A DNA stretch of 64,000 nt, from NCBI RefSeq assembly GCF_010726955.1, contig NZ_AP022603.1, positions 2,852,001 through 2,916,000 of the forward strand, written 5' to 3'. Of the stretch, positions 46,040 to 54,337 are shown one piece after another; position 1 is the stretch's first letter, and each line of letters starts with the position of its first letter. This DNA is from Mycolicibacterium fallax. GTDB lineage: Bacteria > Actinomycetota > Actinomycetes > Mycobacteriales > Mycobacteriaceae. The notes under the pieces are model-generated. The model searched no databases and was not told the origin of the DNA. It saw nothing but the letters and a program-made list of their open reading frames with translations. Made by a program: the position numbers and the translations under genes.

Positions 46040-47532
46040 GCAGCTACGCCGAGGTGGTGGCCGCCATCGACCAGGTCACCCGCGCCACCGGCGATGTGGA
46101 CTCCTGGAAGATCGACCTGGATCCGACGATCACCGATCTCACCGCACTGGCGCAGCGGCCGCAGGTTTGGGACGTGGTGCTGGAGTCGCTGTGGCGGCGC
46201 TACCCGACGCTGTTCGATCCGCTCACCCATCTGCCGGTCTCGGTGCTGCCCGGAACCCGCGACGTCGGCCCCGCGCCGCTGCAGGGCGACGGTGCCGAGG
46301 CCATCCGCACCGCCGAAGCCGCTCTGACGAAACAACATTCGACGGTGGCGATGCTCGACCTGCAGGTCATCACCGCGGTGCTGTCCGCGCACGCCACCAC
46401 CGCGGCCGGGGCCAGGGCGCTGGCCGCCCTGCAACGCGACATCGAATCCGCCGTGCGCACCCGCACCGATCTGGACACTCCGGCCGGTGCTCGGGACTTC
46501 CAGCGCTACCTGATCGGAAAGCTCCGCGAGATCGGTGCGGTGGTGGAGGCCGCCGGGCTGGACGCCACCTCCAAGGCGACGCTGGCCGGAGCCTGGAACG
46601 CGCTGTACGACGCGGCCACCGGGCCGGCGAAACCGGATCCGGAACCCGACCCGCCGGTGGCACCGCAACGCCCGGCACCGCCCGCCGCGCCCGGTCCCCA
46701 GGCGCCCCCCGCCGCGCCGGGCGGGCTGCCGGGGGAGCCGCCGCCCTACGGTGAGCTGCCGGGGGAGCTGCCGCCCTATGGCGACGTCCCGCCCTACTCG
46801 GACCTGCCGCCAGAGGCACTCGCCCCGGCCGCCGCACCGCCGGTGAACACCGGCGCCCCGGCCCCCGCACCGGCGGCCGCTTCGGCGCTGCCGCTGCCCG
46901 CCCTGCCGAGCCTGGGCGGGCCGATCGGCGGCGAGAGCGCCGCCGCGCCCAGCGGCAGCCTGCGACCGGCCGGCCTTGACGCGCTGTTCGGCCCCGAGCC
47001 GCCCCTGGCCGAGGACCTGCCCGGGCAGCGCTCGACGGCTGAGGACCTCGACCCCGATGAGCCCGACGCCGACGAGTCCGACCCCGATGAGTCCGATCGT
47101 GCTGATGCCGACCGCGGGGATGCCGACCCGGGTGAGCAGCCGGAGCCGCCGCGGACCGTCGAGCTGCCCGGCGGCGATCGGATCAGCGTCGCCGACCCGA
47201 AGCTGGCCGCCGCCCTGACCGCGACGCTGGCCGGCACCCCGCTGCGCGAGGCGTTCACCGCCCAGGGCATCGTGCTGCCAGAACCCGGCAGCCCGGTCCC
47301 GCAGCCGCTGGACCCCGGGCGGATCCGGACCGGCGACATCGCGGTGTTCAGTGATCGACTGGCCGTTGCGCTCGATGACACCCGGGCCTGGCACGACGGC
47401 CAGATCCAGCCGATCGCGAACGTCTCCGGGCCGAGCTTCCTGGGCTGGCAGCACCTGCCGACCGTCGGCGCGGCCGCCGTGCCGCCCGGTCAGCCCGGCC
47501 AAACCCCTGCACCCACCCGTCCGGCCGCCTAA
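46036..47532 (+). CDS. ESX-associated-type hypothetical protein (Rv0026 orthologue)
   Basis: The 498-residue product (about 448 in Mtb) has an N-terminal helical domain of about 190 residues (SSYAEVVAAIDQVTRATGDVDSWKIDLDP). A Pro/Ala-rich linker follows with ELPGELPPYG-like repeats. An acidic Asp/Glu/Ser segment (about 330-370) has repeated DPDEPD-like units. A compact C-terminal domain has GTPLREAFTAQGIVLPEPGSPVPQPLDPGRIRTGDIAVFSDR. No signal peptide. Translation is probably coupled to the short ORF at 46001. An EspC-like gene follows 28 bp later, which points to a type VII secretion context. Confidence 0.82.
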   Translation: MSSYAEVVAAIDQVTRATGDVDSWKIDLDPTITDLTALAQRPQVWDVVLESLWRRYPTLFDPLTHLPVSVLPGTRDVGPAPLQGDGAEAIRTAEAALTKQHSTVAMLDLQVITAVLSAHATTAAGARALAALQRDIESAVRTRTDLDTPAGARDFQRYLIGKLREIGAVVEAAGLDATSKATLAGAWNALYDAATGPAKPDPEPDPPVAPQRPAPPAAPGPQAPPAAPGGLPGEPPPYGELPGELPPYGDVPPYSDLPPEALAPAAAPPVNTGAPAPAPAAASALPLPALPSLGGPIGGESAAAPSGSLRPAGLDALFGPEPPLAEDLPGQRSTAEDLDPDEPDADESDPDESDRADADRGDADPGEQPEPPRTVELPGGDRISVADPKLAAALTATLAGTPLREAFTAQGIVLPEPGSPVPQPLDPGRIRTGDIAVFSDRLAVALDDTRAWHDGQIQPIANVSGPSFLGWQHLPTVGAAAVPPGQPGQTPAPTRPAA

Positions 47533-47560
47533 TGTCGGACCTGCCGAAAGGAACACCGCG

Positions 47561-47875
47561 ATGGGCGAGTACATCGACATCGATCCGGCCGAGCTGTCCC
47601 GGCTGGCCAAGCGGCACGGCGAGGCCGCCGGGTATCTGCGCGCGGTCCCGGCCAACCACCCGGAGATCCAGGCCAGCGTGGACTCGCTCGGCCCGATCTT
47701 CGCCGAATTCTCCGATGCCGCCAGGGATCTGCTGGAGCAACGCCGCCGTTGCTACCAGGTGCAGGCCGACGAGCATGAGTTGCTCGCCGAGCACCTCGGC
47801 GCCACCGCCGCCCTGTGGCGCGACCACGAGCAAACCGCCACCGGGCTCATCCGGAACGTCCTCGACGAGACCTGA
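47561..47875 (+). CDS. EspC-like / DUF2580 protein (Rv0027 orthologue)
   Basis: The 104-residue all-helical product MGEYIDIDPAELSRLAKRHGEAAGYLRAV has the helix-turn-helix hairpin layout of DUF2580, the EspC-type ESX-associated family. The second helix contains YQVQADEHELLAEHLGATAALW. There is no WXG motif, so it is not a WXG100 protein. The start ATG 47561 follows GAAAGGAA. Its TGA overlaps the next ATG by one base (TGATG). It could be a secreted substrate or co-secreted factor for the eccB/eccC genes downstream, but this is inference. Confidence 0.78.
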   Translation: MGEYIDIDPAELSRLAKRHGEAAGYLRAVPANHPEIQASVDSLGPIFAEFSDAARDLLEQRRRCYQVQADEHELLAEHLGATAALWRDHEQTATGLIRNVLDET

Positions 47876-48204
47876 TGGCCCACCCCGATCCGGCGTTCGA
47901 CGCCGCGCATCCCAGCGGCCGGGTGCTGTTCCGCAGCTGCCGCGGCGGCTACCTGGATTCGGTGATCCTGACCGAGGCCGCACTCGACGCCGACGCGGAC
48001 ACCCTCGCCGAGGCCATCCTGCGCACCGCCGACGTGTCCTACCTCAAGGCGCTGATGGCGGTTCGGGCGGAGATCATCGCGGCGGGCCACAGCCCGTCGG
48101 CGGAGCTGGCCGGTCCGGCCGATCTGCGCGCCGCCACCCGGCGGCTCGCCGAGCACCGGCTGGGGCCGGAGGCCGACCGGGTCGGTGGGGTCAGTCAGTA
48201 CTGA
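47875..48204 (+). CDS. EspD/EspH-like small protein (Rv0028 orthologue)
   Basis: The 109-residue product MAHPDPAFDAAHPSGRVLFRSCRGGYLDSVILTEAALDADADTLAEAIL has the strand pattern and later helix of YbaB-like/EspD-EspH-type proteins (DUF2694 in my recollection). It lies at the Rv0028 position. In ESX loci such proteins stabilise or chaperone secreted substrates. It overlaps the upstream EspC-like gene by 1 nt, so the two are coupled. The family assignment is by pattern and neighbourhood and is moderately sure. Confidence 0.72.
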   Translation: MAHPDPAFDAAHPSGRVLFRSCRGGYLDSVILTEAALDADADTLAEAILRTADVSYLKALMAVRAEIIAAGHSPSAELAGPADLRAATRRLAEHRLGPEADRVGGVSQY

Positions 48205-48344
48205 CGGGCCCAGGACTGCACGGCCGCCGGATCCGGCACCACGTCGGCGGGCGGCTCGACCGGCTCGGCGCCGAACAGCGCCAGCGCCCGCTTCAGCAGG
48301 GCGCGCACCTCGTCGAGCTGGTGTTGCAGCGTCACATCCGCCAT
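48195..48344 (-). CDS. possible small protein, 49 residues
   Basis: MADVTLQHQLDEVRALLKRALALFGAEPVEPPADVVPDPAAVQSWARQY reads as an amphipathic helix with a charged face and a Pro/Val tail. It lies opposite the 245-bp space before the YbaB-like gene, overlapping the end of the Rv0028-like gene by 10 nt. No ribosome site is obvious, and the reading could be chance in a GC-rich sequence. Confidence 0.35.
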   Translation of the reverse strand: MADVTLQHQLDEVRALLKRALALFGAEPVEPPADVVPDPAAVQSWARQY

Positions 48345-48448
48345 CACCGAACGGTACTGCGGCGCACCGCCGGCCACAATTCGATCGCAAACATCCTTGG
48401 GACAACGGGGTCGGCGGTCGTACGCTGAGGGGCGGGGATGGTGACGAT

Positions 48449-48772
48449 ATGACGTTCGCCGACGGGGACGCCGCAGCGGGGCGCGAGGGCAACGCAGCGG
48501 TCGACGCCGTGCTCCGGGACCTGCGGGAGGCCGCCGACCGGTGGGAAGCCCTGGTCGCCGAGGCCGAAACCATCACCTACGCCGTCGATCTCGGGGACCT
48601 GCGGGCCGTCATCAACGCCGACGGCAGGCTGCTGGACCTGGTGCTGGCGGCGGGCACCGTCACCGAATACACCCACGACGAGCTCAGCGAACGCCTCAAC
48701 GCCGCGTTCGCCGTGCTGCGCGAGGAGGCCCGCGCCGACAACGCCGCCCGGTACGGAAGCGAACTCCGGTGA
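48449..48772 (+). CDS. YbaB/EbfC-like protein next to eccB
   Basis: The 107-residue product MTFADGDAAAGREGNAAVDAVLRDLREAADRWEALVAEAE opens with a helix. The YbaB-like strands ITYAVDLGDLRAVINADGRLLDLVLAAGTV follow, and it ends with the helix YTHDELSERLNAAFAVLREEARAD. Such proteins accompany ESX loci, where EspD/EspH-like versions have been linked to substrate stability. The ATG has no close ribosome site. eccB starts 35 bp downstream, so it probably forms an operon with eccB and eccC. Confidence 0.75.
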   Translation: MTFADGDAAAGREGNAAVDAVLRDLREAADRWEALVAEAETITYAVDLGDLRAVINADGRLLDLVLAAGTVTEYTHDELSERLNAAFAVLREEARADNAARYGSELR

Positions 48773-48806
48773 GCGGCCGGGGTCGGTTCCGGGATCGGCG
48801 GCGGCC

Positions 48807-50249
48807 ATGCCGCTGAACCTGTCCAACCGGGACCAGAACTCCGGCCACCTGTTCTACAACCGCCGGCTGCGGGCCGCCATCACCCGATTCTCGGTGCGGA
48901 TGAAGCACGACGACCGCAAACAACAGGCCGCCCTGGTGCTCGGGGTGGTCTTCGTGTTGATCGGCATCGGCTGGATGGCCCTGCTGCACATCATGAAACC
49001 GGCCGGGCTGACCGGCGACTCCGACATTGTCGGGGACCGCCGCACCGGGGCGGTCTACGCCCGGATCGACGGGCGGTTGCACCCGGCGCTGAACCTGACC
49101 TCGGCGCGGCTGGCCACCGGCACCGCGGGCGTGCCGACCTGGGTCGGCGCCGCCGAGATCGCCCGGCATCCCACCGGGCCGCTGATCGGGATCCCGGGGG
49201 CGCCCGAGGACCTCGCCGTCACCGGCGGCACCTCGGCCTGGACGGTGTGCGACACCGCGCCGGCGCGGGCCAATGCCACGCCGCTGGTCACCGCCATCGC
49301 CGGAGCGCTGGACCCGGCGGGCCCGGCCCCGCCGCTGCCGGCCGGCCGCGCGGTGCTCGGCGTGCACGACGGCCAGACCCTGCTGATCTGGAACGGCCGG
49401 CGCGCCCGGATTGATCCGGCCGACCGCACCCTGAGGTTCAACCTGGGCCTGGACCCCGGCCGCACCCGCGCCGTACCGATCTCCAACGCCCTCTACGACG
49501 CGCTGCCGCCGAGCGAGCCGATCACCGTGCCGGTCGTCCCGGGCGCCGGCGACCCGTCGCGCTGGCTGCCCGGCACCCCGATCGGCACCGTGCTGACCAC
49601 CCGGGACGCCGCCGGCGCGGGCAGCGGGTTCTACCTGCTGCTCGGTGCGGGGGTCCAGCAGATCAGCGGCTTCGTCGCCGACTTGCTGCGCACCGCCGGG
49701 CCGGAAGCCGCTGCCCTGCAACCGATCTCGCCGGACAGACTGGTCGGGATCCCCGAGGTGGAGTCACTGGCCGTCGACGACTATCCCGACGGGCCGGTGC
49801 AGTTCGTCGACACCGACGCCAACCCGGTCACCTGCCTGAGCTGGGAGAAGCACGGCGCCGACCGGCAGGCCGCGATCGGGGTGCGGTCCGGGCGCGGACT
49901 GCCGGTGCCGGCCGGGCAGGACGCCCGACTGGTGCGGCTGGTCCGCGATGACCGCGCCCCCGAGTCGGTGGAGGCCGACCAAACCCTGGTGCTGCCCGGC
50001 GCCGCCAACCTGGTCGCCACCACCAGCGAGCTCCCGGCCACCGAGACCCGGGAAAGCCTGTACTGGATCTCCCCGCAGGGCGTCCGGTTCGGCATCGAAT
50101 GGGATGACCAGACACTGTCCGCGCTCGGGGTGGACGCGGCCGCGGCCGTGCAGGCGCCCTGGCCGCTGATCCGGGTCTTCGCCCCCGGCCCGGCGATCGG
50201 CCGGGATGCCGCGCTGCGCGAGCATGACGCGCTGCCGGGCGGGGGTTGA
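48807..50249 (+). CDS. eccB: type VII secretion system membrane component EccB
   Basis: EccB is a core subunit of the ESX membrane complex with a large periplasmic domain. The 480-residue product has a cytosolic N-terminus, NLSNRDQNSGHLFYNRRLRAAITRFSVRMKHDD, and one membrane helix AALVLGVVFVLIGIGWMALL near residue 48. The periplasmic repeat domains include VTCLSWEKHGADRQAAIGVR and YWISPQGVRFGIEWDDQTLSALG, which are family features. Two Cys in the periplasmic part (TVCDTAP and VTCLSW) may pair. It is intact and followed one base after its stop by eccC. No eccA, eccD, eccE or mycP is in the window. Confidence 0.93.
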   Translation: MPLNLSNRDQNSGHLFYNRRLRAAITRFSVRMKHDDRKQQAALVLGVVFVLIGIGWMALLHIMKPAGLTGDSDIVGDRRTGAVYARIDGRLHPALNLTSARLATGTAGVPTWVGAAEIARHPTGPLIGIPGAPEDLAVTGGTSAWTVCDTAPARANATPLVTAIAGALDPAGPAPPLPAGRAVLGVHDGQTLLIWNGRRARIDPADRTLRFNLGLDPGRTRAVPISNALYDALPPSEPITVPVVPGAGDPSRWLPGTPIGTVLTTRDAAGAGSGFYLLLGAGVQQISGFVADLLRTAGPEAAALQPISPDRLVGIPEVESLAVDDYPDGPVQFVDTDANPVTCLSWEKHGADRQAAIGVRSGRGLPVPAGQDARLVRLVRDDRAPESVEADQTLVLPGAANLVATTSELPATETRESLYWISPQGVRFGIEWDDQTLSALGVDAAAAVQAPWPLIRVFAPGPAIGRDAALREHDALPGGG

Positions 50250-50250
50250 G

Positions 50251-53200
50251 GTGTCCAAACGGGGCTTCGTCCGGGCCCCGCGCGTCCCCGCCCCGACGGT
50301 GCCCCCGATTCGGGTGGCGGTGCCGCCGCCGCTGGCGCTGCCCGAGCGCGAGCCCCGCAACATCCTGCTGATGATCGCCATCCCGGCGCTGCTGGTCGGC
50401 ATCATCGGGACCCTGGTGGTGATGTACACCTCCGGGGTGCGCTCGCTGCAGTCCGGGTTCTTTCCGATGATCGGGCTGGTCGGGTTCGGCGCGATGATGT
50501 TCAGCGGCCGGTTCGGCCGCACCCGCAAGGTCGGCTGGGGCGAACAGGAGAAGGACCGGCGCGGCTATCTGCGCCAGCTCGACGAGGACCGCGACGAGAT
50601 CCAGCGGGCCGCCGCGGCGGCCCGACGCGCCCGGCTGTTCACCCACCCCGACCCGCAGCGGCTCGACAGCGTGATCGGCGGCCCGCGGATGTGGGAACGC
50701 CGGCCCACCGACCCGGACTTTCTTGACGTGCGCCTCGGCATCGGGATCCAGCAGTCCGGTGAGGCCGCGGTGTCGTTGCAGTGGCCCGAGGTTCCGATCG
50801 GCGAGGAACTCGAACCGGTCACCGGTGCGGCGCTGCGCGACTTCATGTTGGAGCAGACCAAGATCCGGGGCATCGGCAAGGTGCTGAGCCTGCGCTCGCG
50901 GCCCGGCTTCAGCATCGTCGGCGCCGATCCGGCCGCCGTCGCCGCCCTGGCCCGGGCGCTGCTGTGCGGGCTGGCCGTCGCGCACAGCCCGGCCGATCTG
51001 AAGATCATGGTGGTCACCCGGCACCCGCAGCGCTGGGACTGGCTGGTGTGGCTGCCGCACAACCAGCACGACGAGATGTTCGACGCCTGCGGGCTGCGCC
51101 GGCTGGTGTTCGCCACACCGACCGACCTGGAGGAGGCCCTCGACGCCGAGCTGCATCGCAAGGGCCGCGGGCCGTGGGAACCGCCGAACGCCGCCAGCCC
51201 GGTCTCGATGCCCTCGCCGATGGAGGCCAGCCGCGCACCCGGACCGCACTGGCTGATCGTCGACGACGGCACCGGCAGCCCGGACGCCTGGGAGGGGGTC
51301 ACCGGACAGAAGGGAATGGCCGGGATCACCGTGCTGCGGCTCGCCGCGCGGCGTGGCATCGGGGTCGGATTCGGTTGCCCGGACGAACGTTTCGAGCTGC
51401 ACGGCGCGATGCTGCGGCACCGCGGAGCGTTCTACGCCGTCGCCGACCAGCTGGCCGCGTCGGCCGCCACCCGGTATGCCCGGGCGATGGCCCGCTGGTC
51501 GCCGTCGACGGCCGCCGAGCGGGAAACCTCGGGCGGGGGCACCGAGCTGCTGCGCGCGCTGGGCATCACCGACCTGCGCAACCTCGATGTCGACCGGTTG
51601 TGGTCACAGCGCCGGGGTCGCAGCGACCCGAAGTGGGCGATGATCCCGGTCGGCGTCGGCCCGGGCGGACGCCTGCAGCACATTGTTCTGCGGGCCAAGG
51701 ACTTCGGTGGATTCGGTTTCCATTCGGTGGTGATCGGCACCTCCGGCTCGGGCAAGTCCGAGTACTTCCTGGCGCTGTGCAACGGGATCGCGCTGACCCA
51801 CTCGCCGCAGACCTTCACGGTGATCTTCGTCGACATGAAGTTCGAGTCGGCCGCCCAGGACCTCGCGGGCCTGCCGCATGTGGCCGGCTCGCTGTCCAAC
51901 CTCGGCAAGGATGATCGGCACCTCGCCGAACGAATGCGCACCGCGATCAACGGCGAGATCGCCCGGCGCTACCGGCTTTTCAAGGAGGCCGGGGCGCGGG
52001 ACGCCAACGAGTACGAGGAGATGCGGCTGGCCGGCCGGGACCTGGAGCCGGTGCCGATCCTGCTGGTCATCATCGACGAGTATCTGGAGCTGTTCCACCA
52101 CCACCCGGACTGGATCGACCTGGTCATCCACATCGGCCAGGAGGGCCGCGGCTGCAACGTGTTCTTCACCCTCGGCGGCCAGCGGCTGGACCTGTCCTCG
52201 CTGAGCAAGGTCAAGAGCAACATCGCCTTTCGGGTCGCGCTGCGCGCCGAGACCGCGGAGGACTCCCGCGACGTGATCGGCAGCGACGCCGCGCTGCACC
52301 TGCCGTCGGCGGACAACGGGTACGCACTGCTCAAGGTCGGTCCCCGCGACCTCGAGCAGTTCCGCTGCTTCTACGTATCGGCGCCGTTCGTGCTGCCCAA
52401 GCCGGCCACCGGGCCGGCGACGGTGGACCTGAGCTTCGCCCGGCCGCGGGCGCTGACCTGGGAGTTTCAGCCGCTGTCGGAGGCCGACAGCGCGGCGCTG
52501 GCCCGCGTCGACGCCCCCGAGCAGCCCGATGAATTCCTCTACCACCCCGACGGTTTCAAGAAGATGAAGCTGCTGGAGGTGATCCGCGACGCGCTGATCG
52601 CCCATCCGGCGCGCGCCCCGCACCGGATCTGGCTGCCGCCGCTGGAGGAACCGGAACCGATCGACCGGCTGGTCACCCGGTGGCGGGGCCGGGACTGGCG
52701 GGACGGCTACGGCGACAACCCGGGGCTGGTGTTCCCGGTCGGGATGGCGGACTTGCCCGAGGAGCACGCGCAGCGGGTGCACGTCGTCGACGCCGAGATG
52801 GACAACGTGATGGTGGTGGCCACCGCCCAGCGCGGCAAGTCCAGCACCCTGATGACGCTGATCACCGCCGCGGCGCTGCTCTACCGCCCCGAGCGGGTCA
52901 CCTTCTTCTGCCTGGGTGCCGCGCTGCACCCGGTCGAGGAGATCCCGCACGTGGCATCGGTGGTGTCGCTGGCCGACGGGGAGGGGGTGTCCCGGACGCT
53001 GGCAACCCTGGAGGTGCTGCTGCGGGACCGGGAGGCATCCTTCAAGCGCTACCAGATCGACGTGGCCGAGTTCCGCGACCGGCGGTTCGGCCCGGCCCGC
53101 GGCGCCGGCACCCCGGGCACCGACCCGGACGACAAATTCGGTGACGTGTTCCTCGTCGTCGACAACTTCGGCGACCTCTACGAATCGGACATGGCCACCG

Positions 53201-54327
53201 GGGATCGGGTGATCCGGCTGGCCCGCCAGGGTCTGTCCTACGGCATCCACGTGATGAGCAGCGCCAGCGGCTGGCTGGTCGGGCAGCGGCAGGCGCTGAT
53301 CAACATCTCCAACGCCCGGATCCAGCTGCGGTTGAGCAACCCCGACGAGACCCAGATGGGCATCGGCATCGAACATCGCCGGGCCGCCCGCCGGGTCCCG
53401 GACCGACCCGGCTTCGGGGTCAGCGCCGAGGGACACGAGCTGCTGATCGGGCTGCCGGAGATCGACGGCCCGGACGGCCGGCTGACGGTACGCCAGACCG
53501 GGCGGGCGATCGCCGCGGTGACCGGCGCCGGGAAGCGCGAGACGCTGGCGCGGCTGCCGCGGGCGGTGGCGCTGCGCACCCTGGTCACGGCGTTCGCCGC
53601 GGGCCCGGCCGGCGCGGATCCCTGGAACATCCCGTTCGCGCTCGGCGAGAGCGTGCTGGCGCCGCTGGCGCTGCCGACCGGCGCGCTGCCGAACCTGCTG
53701 ATCGTCGGGCGCCAGGGCTGCGGGAAAACCACCGCGCTGGCCGCGTTCGGCCAGGCCGCGATGGCGCGGCTGGGCGCCGAGCGGCTGCAGATCCACATCA
53801 TCGACCCGAAGACCAGCCTGATCGGCCGGGTGCAGGGACCGCAGGTCGTCCGGTACGCCTACACCGCCGAGGACATCGACGCCACGATGGCCGAGCTGGC
53901 CGAGCTGCTGGCCCGCCGGCTGCCGCCGTCCGGGCTGACCCAGCAGGAACTGCTGGACCGCGAGCCCTGGACCGGGCCGCACCAGCTGGTGCTGATCGAC
54001 GACGAGCAGGAACTGCGGGCCGCCGGGGCGGTGCTGGGCAAACCGGCGGCCAGCGCGCCGCTGTGGCCGCTGATCGAACGCAGCCGGGAGATCGGGCTGC
54101 ACGTGGTGGTGGCCCGGGCGCCCGGCAACTGGGCCGGGGTGTCGCTGATGAACCCGCTGCTGCAGCGGCTGACCGCCGCGCGCACCCCGACGCTGTTCAT
54201 GGACAACGATCCGGCGATGGTGAAGGTGTTCGGCCGGATCAGCGCCGCGCAGTTGCCGCCCGGCCGCGGTCAGTTCGTCACGGTCGAGGGCGAGATCGAG
54301 GGCGTGCTGATCGGGCTGCCGGACTGA
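50251..54327 (+). CDS. eccC: type VII secretion ATPase EccC, fused three-ATPase form
   Basis: This FtsK/SpoIIIE-type motor of the ESX complex is 1358 residues with two N-terminal membrane helices (about 36-85). Three ATPase domains follow. Domain 1 has Walker A GTSGSGKSE near 496 and Walker B LLVIIDEYLELF. Domain 2 has Walker A ATAQRGKSS near 857 and Walker B VFLVVDNFGDLY. Domain 3 has Walker A GRQGCGKTT near 1153 and Walker B HQLVLIDDEQEL. All three Walker A motifs are intact. It is a single chain, unlike split EccCa1/EccCb1 of ESX-1. GTG 50251 is the first start after the eccB stop. Confidence 0.94.
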   Translation: MSKRGFVRAPRVPAPTVPPIRVAVPPPLALPEREPRNILLMIAIPALLVGIIGTLVVMYTSGVRSLQSGFFPMIGLVGFGAMMFSGRFGRTRKVGWGEQEKDRRGYLRQLDEDRDEIQRAAAAARRARLFTHPDPQRLDSVIGGPRMWERRPTDPDFLDVRLGIGIQQSGEAAVSLQWPEVPIGEELEPVTGAALRDFMLEQTKIRGIGKVLSLRSRPGFSIVGADPAAVAALARALLCGLAVAHSPADLKIMVVTRHPQRWDWLVWLPHNQHDEMFDACGLRRLVFATPTDLEEALDAELHRKGRGPWEPPNAASPVSMPSPMEASRAPGPHWLIVDDGTGSPDAWEGVTGQKGMAGITVLRLAARRGIGVGFGCPDERFELHGAMLRHRGAFYAVADQLAASAATRYARAMARWSPSTAAERETSGGGTELLRALGITDLRNLDVDRLWSQRRGRSDPKWAMIPVGVGPGGRLQHIVLRAKDFGGFGFHSVVIGTSGSGKSEYFLALCNGIALTHSPQTFTVIFVDMKFESAAQDLAGLPHVAGSLSNLGKDDRHLAERMRTAINGEIARRYRLFKEAGARDANEYEEMRLAGRDLEPVPILLVIIDEYLELFHHHPDWIDLVIHIGQEGRGCNVFFTLGGQRLDLSSLSKVKSNIAFRVALRAETAEDSRDVIGSDAALHLPSADNGYALLKVGPRDLEQFRCFYVSAPFVLPKPATGPATVDLSFARPRALTWEFQPLSEADSAALARVDAPEQPDEFLYHPDGFKKMKLLEVIRDALIAHPARAPHRIWLPPLEEPEPIDRLVTRWRGRDWRDGYGDNPGLVFPVGMADLPEEHAQRVHVVDAEMDNVMVVATAQRGKSSTLMTLITAAALLYRPERVTFFCLGAALHPVEEIPHVASVVSLADGEGVSRTLATLEVLLRDREASFKRYQIDVAEFRDRRFGPARGAGTPGTDPDDKFGDVFLVVDNFGDLYESDMATGDRVIRLARQGLSYGIHVMSSASGWLVGQRQALINISNARIQLRLSNPDETQMGIGIEHRRAARRVPDRPGFGVSAEGHELLIGLPEIDGPDGRLTVRQTGRAIAAVTGAGKRETLARLPRAVALRTLVTAFAAGPAGADPWNIPFALGESVLAPLALPTGALPNLLIVGRQGCGKTTALAAFGQAAMARLGAERLQIHIIDPKTSLIGRVQGPQVVRYAYTAEDIDATMAELAELLARRLPPSGLTQQELLDREPWTGPHQLVLIDDEQELRAAGAVLGKPAASAPLWPLIERSREIGLHVVVARAPGNWAGVSLMNPLLQRLTAARTPTLFMDNDPAMVKVFGRISAAQLPPGRGQFVTVEGEIEGVLIGLPD

Positions 54328-54337
54328 CCGCCTCGGA

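Noticed and set aside
51604..54102. Minus-strand open frame of 832 codons inside eccC
   Set aside because: Shadow of the EccC ATPase domains; no motif or ribosome site.
43366..54327. A complete ESX secretion system
   Set aside because: Only eccB and eccC among core components are present; eccD, eccE, mycP and WXG100/PE/PPE genes are missing in the window.
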